64,000 nucleotides of DNA from Solitalea longa (GCF_002920915.1 NZ_PQVF01000001.1:248001-312000); one strand, 5' to 3'; shown: positions 16,662 to 26,732, counted from the first letter of the stretch. Notes: generated by a model not told the origin, from the letters alone. Program-made: numbers and translations.

Positions 16662-17426
16662 TTACTTTATGAATTCGACCTCCTTAAAAGAAAATTCCTT
16701 AACTCCTTCATTACTTTTTATTTGCAGTTGCCCATTAGGATTAACTCCAATAATTTCACCATAAAAAAACTCACCGTTTGCCCGGTACAAATCAACCGTG
16801 TTTAATCGATATAATATATTGAGATAATCGTTGTTTATCTTTTCTGATTTTCCCGACTTTAGTTGCAAGTACCTCGCTTCAAGAAATACGCAAAGTGCAT
16901 TCAAACAGTTTTTTAAATCGAATTCAGTTTGTTGAATCTGGAGGAAAGAAGTTGCATTTGGAGCGCCGTTAAAGTTTTGCTGGTTTATGTTTAAACCTAT
17001 GCCAATGACTGATTGTTTTAATTGAGCCCCTAATAAAAAGTTTTCAATTAGAATTCCGCCAAGTTTGTTGTCATCCCAATAAATATCGTTTGGCCATTTT
17101 ATTTTAACTTTGTTACCCAGAAAATGATTTACAAAATCTGCCACACCCAGGCTTACCACTTTATTCAAATCAAATTGCTTAATTGCAGGTAAAAAATTGG
17201 GGCAGAGTAAAATGCTAACGGTTAAATTTTTACCTGGTTCCGATATCCATTTATTGTTTATTTGTCCACGACCGCTAAATTGGTTTTCTGCCATAATAAC
17301 AGTGCCCTCGGGCTGTGGCGTGGAATTTGTGAGTAAATCTTTTAAATAATTATTGGTCGAATCAACTTCACTAAGTGCAACAAGATTTTGACCTATAAAT
17401 AATGCAGAATTAGTAGTAAATTGCAT
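16662..17426 (-). CDS. birA: Biotin--[acetyl-CoA-carboxylase] ligase
   Basis: Activates biotin with ATP and attaches it to biotin-carboxyl-carrier lysines. It is a 254-residue catalytic form without the N-terminal DNA-binding domain of E. coli BirA, so it should not repress transcription itself. The biotin/ATP loop is FSGRGQINNKW (a variant of GRGRxGRxW), and the catalytic KWPNDIYWDDNKLGGILIE follows. A short C-terminal SH3-like domain ends the protein. The gene is divergent from rsfS, with a 49-base gap. Confidence 0.92.
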   Translation of the reverse strand: MQFTTNSALFIGQNLVALSEVDSTNNYLKDLLTNSTPQPEGTVIMAENQFSGRGQINNKWISEPGKNLTVSILLCPNFLPAIKQFDLNKVVSLGVADFVNHFLGNKVKIKWPNDIYWDDNKLGGILIENFLLGAQLKQSVIGIGLNINQQNFNGAPNATSFLQIQQTEFDLKNCLNALCVFLEARYLQLKSGKSEKINNDYLNILYRLNTVDLYRANGEFFYGEIIGVNPNGQLQIKSNEGVKEFSFKEVEFIK

Positions 17427-17458
17427 TTATTGAGTATTAAACGAAGTTTATAAATTTT

Positions 17459-17466
17459 CAAAGTTA
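17459..17466 (-). promoter_or_regulatory. Candidate -7 element for birA
   Basis: Reads TAACTTTG on the minus strand, 33 bases before the birA ATG. On the opposite strand TAAATTTT at 17451-17458 is a near-consensus match for rsfS. Confidence 0.5.
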
Positions 17467-17475
17467 GGTTTTTGA

Positions 17476-17850
17476 ATGGTAAAAAACAGAAGAACTGACG
17501 AATCCCAATTGATTTCAGATATTATCATTCATGGTATTCAGGAGAAAAAAGGAAATGATATTGTAAGGCTCGACCTCCGTAATATTCATAGTTCAGTAAC
17601 CGATTACTTCATTATTTGCGATGCCGAATCCAGCACTCAGGTAAGAGCCATCGCCAATTCGGTTGAAGCTGAAGTATATAAGGCCCTTAAAGAAGAACCC
17701 TGGAGAAAAGAAGGCTTAGATCACTGCGAGTGGGTGCTGCTCGACTTCGTAAATGTTGTGGTGCACATTTTTAAGAAAGACAAGCGCTTATATTATGGTG
17801 TAGAGGAATTGTGGGGCGACGCGGAAATCAAAAACTATCAAAGCGCTTAA
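17476..17850 (+). CDS. rsfS: Ribosomal silencing factor RsfS
   Basis: A 124-residue RsfS/Iojap protein. It binds ribosomal protein L14 and blocks subunit joining when nutrients are scarce. The conserved core is present: [11 protein letters not shown]-type strand, [21 protein letters not shown], and the C-terminal [32 protein letters not shown]. It lies 53 bases before the ftsH start, an rsfS-ftsH order that suggests co-expression. Confidence 0.94.
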   Translation: MVKNRRTDESQLISDIIIHGIQEKKGNDIVRLDLRNIHSSVTDYFIICDAESSTQVRAIANSVEAEVYKALKEEPWRKEGLDHCEWVLLDFVNVVVHIFKKDKRLYYGVEELWGDAEIKNYQSA

Positions 17851-17903
17851 ATCAAAACAAAACATTTAACCTGCGGGTTATTAATCTAATAATCAGAACT
17901 TTA

Positions 17904-19988
17904 ATGAGAGAAAACAATTCCGAACCTAAAAACTCGCGAGATAAAATGCCTAAAAAAATCCTTCCAAAGCCACCTAAGTTCAGTGGCCTGTGGATTTACG
18001 GAACTATTTTGGCCTTAATAATTGGATTTAACCTGTTTTATTCAGGCTCTTCTCCGGTAAAAACTACCTATGAGGATTTTGAAACCAAAATGTTAAAGGC
18101 GCACGACGTTGAATACGTGAACGTTTATAAAAATGGCGAGGCGTACGAGTTTTATGTGTATATCAAAAAAGATCGTTTAGAATCAGAAAAATATAAGGAA
18201 GTAAATGGTAAAGGAACCTGGGGCTCTAACTCTGGGCCACATTACATGTTTACCAGCTTCGATTATAAGGCGATTCGCGATAAAATAACTGCCGCTGAAA
18301 AAGGTTGGCCACAAAATGAACTTATTAAGATTGAAGATAAACAGAAGCAGGAAAACGTTTTCTTAACCTTCCTTATTCAATGGATCTTGCCAATAGCTTT
18401 GGTGGCTGTTTTCTGGATCTTCATCATGCGCCGGATGACCGGTGGTGGCGGAGGCCCTGGTGGACAGATTTTTAACATCGGCAAATCAAAAGCAACCTTA
18501 TTTGATAAAGAATCTCAGGTAAATATCACCTTTAATGATGTTGCGGGCTTAGAAGAAGCGAAACTTGAGGTAATGGAAGTTGTTGATTTCCTGAAATATC
18601 CGAAGAAATATACCAGCCTTGGCGGTAAAATTCCTAAGGGTGTTTTATTAGTAGGCCCTCCGGGAACAGGTAAAACCTTGTTAGCGAAAGCCGTTGCCGG
18701 TGAAGCACAAGTGCCTTTCTTTTCCCTTTCAGGCTCCGACTTTGTTGAAATGTTTGTAGGGGTGGGAGCATCACGTGTTCGTGACTTGTTCCGCCAGGCC
18801 CGAGATAAAGCTCCATGTATTATTTTTATTGATGAGATTGATGCCATTGGCCGTGCTCGTGGTAAAAACCAAATCATGGGAGGCAATGATGAGCGTGAAA
18901 ATACATTGAATGCACTTTTAGTTGAAATGGATGGTTTTGCTACCGATTCAGGGGTAATTATTATGGCGGCCACTAACCGTCCAGATGTACTTGACTCGGC
19001 ATTGTTGCGTCCAGGCCGTTTCGACAGGCAGATTTCAATTGACAAACCTGATTTAAATGGTCGCGAGGAGATTTTCAAAGTCCACTTAAAACCATTGAAA
19101 TTAGCTCCTGATGTTGATCCTAAAAAACTTTCGGCTCAAACGCCTGGTTTTGCCGGTGCTGAAATTATGAACGTTTGTAACGAAGCAGCCCTAATAGCAG
19201 CCAGAAGGAATAAGAAAGAAATCGATATGAAAGATTTCCAGGATGCAATTGATCGTGTAATTGGTGGTTTAGAGAAAAAGAACAAAATCATTTCTCCTGA
19301 AGAAAAAAGGATTGTTGCTTATCACGAAGCTGGTCACGCTATTGCAGGTTGGTTCCTTGAACACGCTGATCCATTAGTAAAGGTTTCCATCGTTCCTCGT
19401 GGCGTTGCAGCTTTAGGTTATGCACAGTATCTGCCAAAAGAGCAGTATTTATATACCACCGAGCAGTTAGTTGACGGCATGTGTATGACAATGGGTGGTC
19501 GTGTGGCAGAAGATATTATTTTCGGAAAAATTTCGACCGGTGCCCAGAATGACCTTGAACGTATTACCAAATTGTCTTATGCAATGGTGACGATTTATGG
19601 TATGAATGATAAGGTGGGTAATGTTTCTTTTAATGATCAGCAGGGTGAATATAGTGGATTCACTAAACCATATTCAGAGAAAACCTCAGAGTTAATAGAT
19701 CATGAAGTACGTTCATTGATTAACGACATTTATATACGTACCAAAGAACTATTAATAGAAAATCGCAATGGTTTAGAGGCATTGGCGCAAAAATTATTGG
19801 AAAAGGAAATTCTGTTCCAGTCTGATTTGGAAGAAATCTTAGGGAAGCGTCCATTTGATAGCCGTACCACTTATGATGAATTTGTTAACGGGGGATCTCA
19901 GAACGGTGCTGAACATCCATTAGCTGAAGGCAATCAGAGTTTACCCATTGAGGTAACCACTGTTCAGGAAAAGGAAGAAAACGTTTAA
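17904..19988 (+). CDS. ftsH: ATP-dependent zinc metalloprotease FtsH
   Basis: A membrane-anchored AAA+ protease that degrades unassembled membrane proteins and regulators. The ATG at 17904 gives 694 residues. An earlier in-frame ATG at 17811 lies inside rsfS and adds an unlikely basic extension. Order: helix 1 about 29-46, periplasmic domain 50-150, helix 2 about 155-175, a Gly-rich linker, AAA+ domain with Walker A GPPGTGKT (251-258), Walker B IIFIDEID and the second region of homology [20 protein letters not shown]. The peptidase domain has the zinc site HEAGH at 474-478. The acidic, Gln/Glu-rich tail is typical. Confidence 0.97.
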   Translation: MRENNSEPKNSRDKMPKKILPKPPKFSGLWIYGTILALIIGFNLFYSGSSPVKTTYEDFETKMLKAHDVEYVNVYKNGEAYEFYVYIKKDRLESEKYKEVNGKGTWGSNSGPHYMFTSFDYKAIRDKITAAEKGWPQNELIKIEDKQKQENVFLTFLIQWILPIALVAVFWIFIMRRMTGGGGGPGGQIFNIGKSKATLFDKESQVNITFNDVAGLEEAKLEVMEVVDFLKYPKKYTSLGGKIPKGVLLVGPPGTGKTLLAKAVAGEAQVPFFSLSGSDFVEMFVGVGASRVRDLFRQARDKAPCIIFIDEIDAIGRARGKNQIMGGNDERENTLNALLVEMDGFATDSGVIIMAATNRPDVLDSALLRPGRFDRQISIDKPDLNGREEIFKVHLKPLKLAPDVDPKKLSAQTPGFAGAEIMNVCNEAALIAARRNKKEIDMKDFQDAIDRVIGGLEKKNKIISPEEKRIVAYHEAGHAIAGWFLEHADPLVKVSIVPRGVAALGYAQYLPKEQYLYTTEQLVDGMCMTMGGRVAEDIIFGKISTGAQNDLERITKLSYAMVTIYGMNDKVGNVSFNDQQGEYSGFTKPYSEKTSELIDHEVRSLINDIYIRTKELLIENRNGLEALAQKLLEKEILFQSDLEEILGKRPFDSRTTYDEFVNGGSQNGAEHPLAEGNQSLPIEVTTVQEKEENV

Positions 19989-20017
19989 TGTTTTCTGAAA
20001 AAAGTATAAATTGAATT

Positions 20018-20046
20018 AAACGTCCGGAATTTTTCGGACGTTTTTT
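20018..20046 (+). terminator. Terminator after ftsH
   Basis: AAACGTCCG (20018-20026) pairs with CGGACGTTT (from 20035), and six Ts run over 20041-20046. Confidence 0.9.
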
Positions 20047-20098
20047 CTGGAAGTATAATCTAAGAAATGCGTCAAGATAATTTTTCTATTTTTACATT

Positions 20099-20788
20099 AT
20101 GAAAAAGGCGGCTATTACTCCACGTGAACTGATGCTGAAAAACATTCGTAAGGCATTACTTGAGAAACGGGATAATCCTTATCCTAATTATGAAGATTCT
20201 CCCTTGTATCCGCCCAACCATGAATTATTGGAATTGATTTTTGCGGAGGAGCTGAATAAAGTAGCCGGTAAGTTTTTGTTTTGCGAAGATGAGATTCATT
20301 TTATCGAAAACATTATTGCCCTTGCAGAAGAAAAAGACTGGCTGAAGATCATTTGCTGGGATAGCAAACTACAGCAATTGCTGCGCAAATATGATTATCC
20401 TTTTATTGCTGATGATGAGAATTTTGTAAATGCAGAAGTAGGTATAACCACCTGTGAAGCATTAATTGCCCGTAATGGCAGCGTATTGGTTTCGAGTGCG
20501 CAACAAAGTGGTCGCCGGTTAAGTGTTTATCCGCATACCCACATTGTTTTGGCTTATACCTCGCAGTTAGTAATGGATTTGAAAGATGGCTTCTCTTTGT
20601 TGAAGGAAAAATATGAAGAGCGATTACCTTCGAATATTACGGTAATAACAGGTCCAAGCCGCACTGCGGACATTGAAAAGACATTAGTGCTTGGAGCTCA
20701 TGGCCCTAAAGACCTATATGTTTTCCTTATCGATGATTTAGATCCGGAATTTAAAACTTTTAGCAACCAGGTAGAACTCGACCTATAA
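20099..20788 (+). CDS. LUD-domain protein (LutC-like)
   Basis: A 229-residue protein of the LUD family, which includes LutC of the LutABC L-lactate oxidation complex. Visible features are the N-terminal REXMLKNIRKALLEKRDNP-like helix, the segment VGITTCEALIARNGSVLVSS near residues 118-138, and the C-terminal GPSRTADIEKTLVLGAHGPKDLYVFLID, which is characteristic of the family. No LutA or LutB gene is adjacent, so lactate use is not supported by context. It ends 8 bases before the convergent yraN stop. Confidence 0.85.
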   Translation: MKKAAITPRELMLKNIRKALLEKRDNPYPNYEDSPLYPPNHELLELIFAEELNKVAGKFLFCEDEIHFIENIIALAEEKDWLKIICWDSKLQQLLRKYDYPFIADDENFVNAEVGITTCEALIARNGSVLVSSAQQSGRRLSVYPHTHIVLAYTSQLVMDLKDGFSLLKEKYEERLPSNITVITGPSRTADIEKTLVLGAHGPKDLYVFLIDDLDPEFKTFSNQVELDL

Positions 20789-20796
20789 GAGAAAGC

Positions 20797-21162
20797 TTAC
20801 CTCGGAAAAAAAGCATCTTCAATATGATGCACTTGGTAACTCAGTCCATCTTTGCTAAAAGTAACGGAAACAATGTCGAACCGACATTCGCCGGTATGGC
20901 CTTGCCGATAAATAAACTCTTCGGCTGCGAGCGCAAACAATTTCTCTTTTTGGCTTGTTACAAATTCTTCGGGATTGCCAAAGAAGTTGCCCGTTCGGGT
21001 TTTTACTTCAATAAACACTAAATCATTCTTTTTTTGAACAATTAAATCAATCTCGGCATGCTGGTACCGCCAGTTATTGGCAATAATTTCATATCCATTG
21101 ACTTTAAGGTGTTCGAGGGCGATTTGCTCACCTCTTTTGCCAAGATCAGTGTGTTGAGCCAT
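20797..21162 (-). CDS. YraN family protein (UPF0102)
   Basis: A small protein with a predicted nuclease-like PD-(D/E)XK fold, of uncertain role. With the start at ATG 21162 it has 121 residues beginning MAQHTDLGKRGEQIA, the usual family N-terminus. An upstream in-frame ATG at 21186 would add eight residues. Putative catalytic residues are Asp39 in AEIDLIV, and Glu52 and Lys54 in FIEVKTR. It is convergent with the LUD gene and divergent from lipB. Confidence 0.85.
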   Translation of the reverse strand: MAQHTDLGKRGEQIALEHLKVNGYEIIANNWRYQHAEIDLIVQKKNDLVFIEVKTRTGNFFGNPEEFVTSQKEKLFALAAEEFIYRQGHTGECRFDIVSVTFSKDGLSYQVHHIEDAFFPR

Positions 21163-21205
21163 AGGTAGGAATGTAGGTTGTTGCATTAAGTTAGGAGTTT
21201 TAAAC

Positions 21206-21213
21206 TATTTTTG
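21206..21213 (+). promoter_or_regulatory. Candidate promoter for lipB
   Basis: TATTTTTG matches TAnnTTTG. A TTG at 21181-21183 lies 22 bases upstream, within the usual -33 spacing. The lipB ATG is at 21257. Confidence 0.55.
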
Positions 21214-21256
21214 CACCATTAAAAATATCGTTTAGTAAACGAAACACTAAGTTCGA

Positions 21257-21958
21257 ATGAAACAAGTTCAATTTATAGATTGGGGACTCATTGACTATAA
21301 AGAGGCCTGGGATAGGCAGGAAGAGATCTTTTCTGAAACCGTTCGCATTAAAACAGAAAACAGGGATAATTTAAACGGTGACCAAAGACAAACGAGTGAT
21401 TATCTGATTTTTTGTGAACACCCGCATGTTTATACTTTAGGGAAAAGTGGGAAACCGGAACATTTGTTACTGGACGAAAAGGGTTTAGAAGAAAAGCATG
21501 CTAACTATTATAAAATTAACCGGGGGGGAGATATAACTTATCACGGACCGGGACAGATTGTTGGCTATCCGATTTTAGATTTAGATCACTTCTTTACCGA
21601 CATACATAAATACCTGCGTTTTTTGGAGGAGGCTATTATCCTTACTTTAAAAGAATATGGTATAGTGGCTGGTCGCTCCGAAGGTCAGACTGGAGTTTGG
21701 CTTGATGGCGATAATCCCTGGACCGCTCGTAAAATTTGTGCCATGGGTGTTCGTTGCAGTCGTTGGGTAACCATGCATGGCTTTGCTTTTAATGTAAACG
21801 CTGATTTAAACTATTTCGGAAACATTGTGCCTTGCGGTATAGCGGATAAAGCTGTTACTTCTCTAAATAAAGAATTAGGCAGAGATGTAGACATTAACGA
21901 TGTTAAAGAAATACTGAAGTCCAAGATTTGTGAGCTTTTTGAAATGGAGTTGATTTAA
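21257..21958 (+). CDS. lipB: Octanoyl-[acyl-carrier-protein]:protein octanoyltransferase
   Basis: Transfers octanoyl groups from acyl carrier protein to lipoyl-domain lysines, the first step of lipoate synthesis. It has 233 residues. RGGDITYHGPGQ is at 89-100, and the catalytic pair Lys159 (RKICAMGV) and Cys193 (IVPCGI) have the same 34-residue spacing as in E. coli LipB. There is a short extra acidic loop at about residues 33-48. A lipA gene is not in the window. The next gene begins 7 bases after the stop. Confidence 0.95.
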   Translation: MKQVQFIDWGLIDYKEAWDRQEEIFSETVRIKTENRDNLNGDQRQTSDYLIFCEHPHVYTLGKSGKPEHLLLDEKGLEEKHANYYKINRGGDITYHGPGQIVGYPILDLDHFFTDIHKYLRFLEEAIILTLKEYGIVAGRSEGQTGVWLDGDNPWTARKICAMGVRCSRWVTMHGFAFNVNADLNYFGNIVPCGIADKAVTSLNKELGRDVDINDVKEILKSKICELFEMELI

Positions 21959-21965
21959 TACCATC

Positions 21966-22574
21966 ATGTCGCAACAAGAATTAACTTATCTCGCCTTAGG
22001 CGATTCTTATACTATTGGCGAAGCTGTTGAAGAAAAGGAAAGATATCCTGTTCAACTGAAAGAAGCCTTAAATGAAAGCGGGTTTTCTATAAACTCACCT
22101 AAAATTATTGCAACTACTGGCTGGACAACGGATGAATTAATGGCCGGTATTAAAAAAGAACAGCTTACCGAACCCTTTGATTTGGTTACGCTTTTAATTG
22201 GTGTAAATAACCAATACCGGAATCGTAGTATTGAGGCTTATAGGAGTGATTTTAGACGTTTATTGAGAATTGCCAACCGTTTTGCAAAGGGTAAAAAGAA
22301 ACGAGTTTTCGTATTATCCATACCAGATTGGGGAGCAACACCCTTTGGTAAGGCTAATTTGGAAGTAATCACCAGCGCTATTCAAAAGTTTAACGTGGTT
22401 AACAAAGAAGAAAGTGAACGTTTTGGAGTAAACTATATTGACATTACTCCAAGCTCTTACAAAGCTCTTGATGATTTAAGTTATGTAGCCCATGACCAGC
22501 TTCATTATTCGGGTAAAATGTATGGCGAATGGGCAAAACTTCTATTGCCATATGTTCAAAAAAGCTTGAAATAA
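21966..22574 (+). CDS. SGNH/GDSL-family hydrolase
   Basis: A 202-residue esterase or lipase of the SGNH fold with no signal peptide, so probably cytosolic. The block I motif LALGDSYTIGE contains the nucleophile Ser14. Block III is LIGVNNQYR, with the oxyanion Asn. The C-terminal DQLHYS has the Asp and His of the catalytic set. It starts 7 bases after lipB, so the two are likely co-transcribed. The substrate is unknown. Confidence 0.85.
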   Translation: MSQQELTYLALGDSYTIGEAVEEKERYPVQLKEALNESGFSINSPKIIATTGWTTDELMAGIKKEQLTEPFDLVTLLIGVNNQYRNRSIEAYRSDFRRLLRIANRFAKGKKKRVFVLSIPDWGATPFGKANLEVITSAIQKFNVVNKEESERFGVNYIDITPSSYKALDDLSYVAHDQLHYSGKMYGEWAKLLLPYVQKSLK

Positions 22575-22590
22575 AACGATTACATAAAGA

Positions 22591-22626
22591 AAAAAATGCG
22601 TTTAGAGAAGTCTAAACGCATTTTTT
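22591..22626. terminator. Bidirectional terminator between SGNH hydrolase and DUF4249 genes
   Basis: AAAAAATGCGTTTAGA and TCTAAACGCATTTTTT form a 16-bp perfect stem around GAAG, with T runs on both strands, between convergent genes. Confidence 0.92.
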
Positions 22627-22635
22627 ATATAGGTT

Positions 22636-23481
22636 TTATTTGTTTTCTGTTACTACTGCACTGATGGTACTTACCATCGAGGCTCCAAAATAACCGACTG
22701 CTTTTTTAGGCGAGGAAGAATTTACATTTTTTATGTTTGTTCTTACATTGGCAGGTGGGTTGGCAAATATTCCCCCGTTGTTAACCTGGGCACGTAACTC
22801 ATCATAAAAATGATAGGCATCCATGGTTATCGACCAGGTTTCAACGGTCACCTCGTCATTTAATTGAAATGGGTCTTTTGTGAACAATCGCACTTGTTTA
22901 AATTCAGCGCTATCAACAAATTCATCATCCATATAATTGAGATCTTCAATTGTTCCTAAATAGTGATTGTTTCGTTTAATTTTTATCCTGCAGGCATCGC
23001 CCAAACCTTTCAATTCATTGCCATAAAACTGCACAATATATCCATCCTCCTCCTGCTCAATTGACTTTTCCCGAAACTCAAATCCTAAAGAATCTAGCAA
23101 AAAGCTTTGGCGTGTGGCCTCTGTCTTTGCCTCATAAACCTCACCTTCGTATTCAATACTTAGGGTATAAGTTTCGCCCTTGGTGCTTCTAATGTTTTGA
23201 ACCAAAAATCGTCCATTGGCAATTTCACTAAGCTGTTCGGTTTGTCCCGAACCGGTGGTTAATTTAACTTTAGCACCGGTTACAAATAAAGGCGCGGTGT
23301 TAGAAAAATAAGGTGACGTTTGTGAAATTTTAATTGTGTCGGGCACAGCTTTATTGGTTAGCCATCCGTCAACGGCTAATAATGCGGGACCGGAATCCAG
23401 TTTTACATCAACAACATCTTCACAAGAACTCAACGTAAATACTGAAAACGCAAGGACTATAAGTATATAGATCTTATTCAT
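22636..23481 (-). CDS. DUF4249 lipoprotein
   Basis: A 281-residue predicted lipoprotein with lipobox LSSC (Cys20). The mature chain starts EDVVDVKLDSGPALLAVDGWLTN, which fits DUF4249. DUF4249 genes usually follow a TonB-dependent receptor. Here the receptor ends only 2 bases upstream, so the pair is one operon. By analogy with SusD-like partners it may be a surface cap for the receptor, but the ligand is unknown. Confidence 0.88.
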   Translation of the reverse strand: MNKIYILIVLAFSVFTLSSCEDVVDVKLDSGPALLAVDGWLTNKAVPDTIKISQTSPYFSNTAPLFVTGAKVKLTTGSGQTEQLSEIANGRFLVQNIRSTKGETYTLSIEYEGEVYEAKTEATRQSFLLDSLGFEFREKSIEQEEDGYIVQFYGNELKGLGDACRIKIKRNNHYLGTIEDLNYMDDEFVDSAEFKQVRLFTKDPFQLNDEVTVETWSITMDAYHFYDELRAQVNNGGIFANPPANVRTNIKNVNSSSPKKAVGYFGASMVSTISAVVTENK

Positions 23482-23483
23482 GA

Positions 23484-25865
23484 CTATCTGAAATTAAAAT
23501 TATAAGTAACTGATGGGATAAATGAACCAATAATTGATAATCGTCTTGATTCAGTTATCTGTGGATTGTCTTCACTCGGTTGGAAATAAATGGTGTATGG
23601 ATTGCGTCGCGCATAAAGGTTGTAGATAGAAAATACCCAGTTACTGCCAAATTTGCTTCCCGGTTTGTGACTTGGATATAATGTTGCCGATATATCTAAA
23701 CGATTATATGCCGGAATACGATAGTTGTTACGTGAATTGGTGGTATTATGTGGAACCACTATTCCATCAATCTCATACCTTCCATTTGGAAATGTGGTAC
23801 TCACCCCTGTTGAGTAGGTAAATATGGCTGAAAAACTCCATCGCTTACTCATATCATAAATTCCCACCACCGAAAGGTTATGGGTTTTATCGTATTTGCT
23901 TGGGTAATATTCGTTGTTATTAATGCCATCAATTTGGCGTTCCGATTTCGACCAGGTGTAACTAATCCAGCCGTTTAGTTTACCGGTGTTTTTCTTTAAA
24001 TAAAACTCAAGTCCGTAAGCTCGGGCCTTGCCATAAAGTAATTCACTTTCCAGGTTGCTGTTAAGAAAAAGTTCCGCGCCATCAATGTAATCGATTTGGT
24101 TTTGCATCTTCTTATAAAACCCTTCCAGCGAAAACTCGATACTATTGTTTTTGAAATTTCGGAAATAGCCTAATGCCACCTGATCAGCCACTTCGGGCTT
24201 AATATTATTGGTGGTTGGCTGCCAAACATCCAGCGGTGTGGCAGCTGTTGTATTTGAAATTAAATGTAAGTACTGTGCGGTTCGGTTATAACTGGCTTTT
24301 ACCGACGATTCATCCGTTAACACGTAGCGAAGCGAAAGTCTTGGTTCGAGGTTAAAATGGGTTTTAATAACCTCGCCTTTATTATAAGATTGTGGATTAA
24401 CGGGTTCTTTTCGCTGACCGGTAAGCCCTTCGTATTCATTTACTGTAAAGTTATTTTGACCGCTTACATAGCTAAAGCCGGATAGTCTTAAGCCATATTG
24501 CGCCGAAAGTTTTTCGGTTATTTTCTGTTCATTATCTAAATAAACTGCATACTCCCGACCAAGTTGCGTTTGCAAAGCAACATCGTTAAATGAAGTGTTT
24601 TCGTCTGCGGTTGTTGCTGAGCCAGGCTTAAACCGGTAAAAAGTCGCATTGGCGCCAAAGCTCAGTTTGTTGCTTTGATTAGCGTAATAAGAAAAATCGC
24701 CTTTTAAGGTTTGATTGATAATTCTTGAGGTCCAGTCGAAGGAATTTACACCGCTCGGAATTCCTAATGCATAATCATAATTACTGTAAACAGCAGTGAA
24801 ATTTACAAATAAGCTTGGGTTAAAGGTATGGTTCCAGCGTAAGGTGCCGGTTCCGTTGCCCCAGTTCATTGCAAAACGCTCGGCAAATCCAAAGTTGTCT
24901 TTTCCAAAGTAGCCCGATAAGTATAATCGGTTATTCTCATTAATGGTGTAGTTTGCTTTTCCACTTAGATCATAAAAATAAGCGGAGTTTTTGTTCAGGC
25001 TTTCATCAGGAGAAAGCTTCAGGAACATATCAGCATATGATCTTCGGGCAGCAATTACAAATGAACCCTTTCCTTTCACAATAGGCGCTTCAGCCAAAAA
25101 ACGTGCTGAAACAGTTCCTATTCCTCCGGAAGTGCTGAAATTATTCGCATTTCCATCCTTCATTCTAACATCCAAAATCGAAGACAATCTGCCTCCGTAC
25201 ATGGCAGGAATTCCCCCTTTTATCAGTTTTACATCTTTTACTGCATCAGGATCGAATACCGAAAAGAAACCAAACAGATGGGAGCTATTGTAAACCGGTG
25301 ATTCATCAAGAAGGATAAGATTTTGGTCAACGCCACCGCCACGCACATTAAAGCCCGAAGAGCCTTCTCCAACGGTGCTAATGCCGGGCAAAAGCTGAAT
25401 GCTTCGAACAATATCAACTTCGCCCATGAGTGCAGGCATTTTTTGGAGTGAACGCATTTCGAGTTTATTAACGCCCATATCCATGCTTGTGACATTTTTT
25501 TTTACCCCTGCCGAACTAACCACTACTTCGTCAATTTGCTTGCCCTCGGCCTCAAGATTAATATTTAACGTTGCTGATTTTGTAATGGTGACTTTTTTCT
25601 CAAGTGTTTTAAAACCAAGGTATTGAAACACCAGGGTATAACTGCCCGGCGTTACACTTAAGGAATAAAATCCATAACTATTGGTCGAGGATCCGCTGCC
25701 GTTTTCTTTTATTGAAACCGATGCGCCAATAATGTTTTCACCGTTCTCACTTTGTTTTACGTAACCACTTATGGTTGTTTTGTTTTTTTGCTGGGCAAAA
25801 GCTGTAATACTGCATAAAAGCAGCATAGCTATGAGCTTAGATTTTTTTAAGACTGTATTTAGCAT
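23484..25865 (-). CDS. TonB-dependent receptor with carboxypeptidase-regulatory domain
   Basis: A 793-residue outer-membrane active transporter. Domains are a signal peptide (1-24, ending AFAQ), a carboxypeptidase-D regulatory-like domain (about 30-115, TISGYVKQSENGENIIGASV), a plug domain (about 130-235, containing GFNVRGGGVDQNLILLDE and IPAMYGGRLSSILDVRM) and a 22-strand barrel. The last residue is an aromatic-rich YNFNFR, a barrel end. No TonB box consensus could be assigned. It lies directly upstream of the DUF4249 gene. No iron, vitamin or glycan gene nearby suggests the substrate. Confidence 0.93.
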   Translation of the reverse strand: MLNTVLKKSKLIAMLLLCSITAFAQQKNKTTISGYVKQSENGENIIGASVSIKENGSGSSTNSYGFYSLSVTPGSYTLVFQYLGFKTLEKKVTITKSATLNINLEAEGKQIDEVVVSSAGVKKNVTSMDMGVNKLEMRSLQKMPALMGEVDIVRSIQLLPGISTVGEGSSGFNVRGGGVDQNLILLDESPVYNSSHLFGFFSVFDPDAVKDVKLIKGGIPAMYGGRLSSILDVRMKDGNANNFSTSGGIGTVSARFLAEAPIVKGKGSFVIAARRSYADMFLKLSPDESLNKNSAYFYDLSGKANYTINENNRLYLSGYFGKDNFGFAERFAMNWGNGTGTLRWNHTFNPSLFVNFTAVYSNYDYALGIPSGVNSFDWTSRIINQTLKGDFSYYANQSNKLSFGANATFYRFKPGSATTADENTSFNDVALQTQLGREYAVYLDNEQKITEKLSAQYGLRLSGFSYVSGQNNFTVNEYEGLTGQRKEPVNPQSYNKGEVIKTHFNLEPRLSLRYVLTDESSVKASYNRTAQYLHLISNTTAATPLDVWQPTTNNIKPEVADQVALGYFRNFKNNSIEFSLEGFYKKMQNQIDYIDGAELFLNSNLESELLYGKARAYGLEFYLKKNTGKLNGWISYTWSKSERQIDGINNNEYYPSKYDKTHNLSVVGIYDMSKRWSFSAIFTYSTGVSTTFPNGRYEIDGIVVPHNTTNSRNNYRIPAYNRLDISATLYPSHKPGSKFGSNWVFSIYNLYARRNPYTIYFQPSEDNPQITESRRLSIIGSFIPSVTYNFNFR

Positions 25866-26177
25866 GTTGGAATAAAGTAGAATAAAATTTAGATCTGTTT
25901 AGTTTGATAGGGTAATGTTCGGCAAAAGTATGACATGATAATAAAGTATGCTAACGCTTAATATTAAATAATTGTATAATGTTTGATACGGAAAGGCTTT
26001 AATTGCATTGGAAATGGACTTTTTGCTAAAGTGTTCGCTTACACTAGTAATAGGTTTGCTCTTTTTTGTTTAACAATTTGAATGGGGATGGAGCGCAATT
26101 TGTGCCTCGCTGCCTAGTTTACCCAGGAACTTTGTATATTAAAGCTACTTAGTTTCAATTTTAACAACCAATAGATA
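25866..26177. other. 312-bp divergent intergenic region
   Basis: It separates the TonB receptor (minus) from the GNAT gene (plus). It holds the minus-strand -7 element at 25923-25930. On the plus strand GAACTTTG at about 26127 is only a partial match. No hairpin, tRNA or short gene was found. Confidence 0.6.
25923..25930 (-). promoter_or_regulatory. Candidate -7 element for the TonB receptor operon
   Basis: Reads TACTTTTG on the minus strand, an exact TAnnTTTG match 58 bases before the receptor ATG. Confidence 0.55.
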
Positions 26178-26693
26178 ATGGAGATTAAGCTTAAAGGATG
26201 TGTGTTACGTCCCTGGCAAAAAGATGATGCTTTATCGCTGGTGCAGCATGCAAATAATAAAGCAGTTTGGGATAATTTAAGAGATTATTTTCCACATCCC
26301 TATACACTAATAGACGCTGTTGATTGGATAACGATAAATGAAAGGAGGGAGCCGGCTACTAATATGGCAATTGTGGTAGATGGTTACGCGGTTGGGGGCA
26401 TTGGTATTATGCTGAAAGATGATGTTTCACGCATTAATGCTGAAATTGGCTATTGGCTCGGAGAATCCTATTGGAATAAAAAGATAATGAGCGAGGTTAT
26501 AAGTGCTTTTGTTGAGTACGTCTTCGATAATTTTGATGTTATTAGAATTTATGCCGAAGTTTTTGAACGAAATTACGCATCAATGAAAGTCTTACAGCAT
26601 GCCGGGTTTATTCAGGAAGCAATTTTGCGTTTTAGCATTGTAAAGAACAACGAAATAATGGACGCTTATGTCTTTTCTGTTTTAAAAAATTAG
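26178..26693 (+). CDS. GNAT-family N-acetyltransferase
   Basis: A 171-residue RimJ/RimL-like acetyl-CoA-dependent transferase. The N-terminal LRPWQKDDALSLVQHANN and the central AEIGYWLGESYWNKKIMSEVI are typical of this subgroup; the latter forms the acetyl-CoA-binding strand and helix. EVFERNYASMKVLQHAGFIQEA is the conserved C-terminal part. The acceptor could be a protein N-terminus or a small amine, which the sequence does not show. It is monocistronic. Confidence 0.9.
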   Translation: MEIKLKGCVLRPWQKDDALSLVQHANNKAVWDNLRDYFPHPYTLIDAVDWITINERREPATNMAIVVDGYAVGGIGIMLKDDVSRINAEIGYWLGESYWNKKIMSEVISAFVEYVFDNFDVIRIYAEVFERNYASMKVLQHAGFIQEAILRFSIVKNNEIMDAYVFSVLKN

Positions 26694-26722
26694 CTTCCTT
26701 TTCTTCCTGTAAGAAAAGGAAG
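26694..26722. terminator. 12-bp hairpin between convergent genes
   Basis: CTTCCTTTTCTT (26694-26705) and AAGAAAAGGAAG (26711-26722) pair perfectly around CCTGT. There is no T tract on either side, so it may act by pairing alone or as an mRNA 3'-end stabiliser. Confidence 0.6.
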
Positions 26723-26732
26723 TCGAGTATAG

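Noticed and set aside
18515-19078. Minus-strand open frame of 187 codons inside ftsH
   Set aside because: It lies fully opposite the conserved AAA+ domain of FtsH and has no recognisable product, so it is a shadow.
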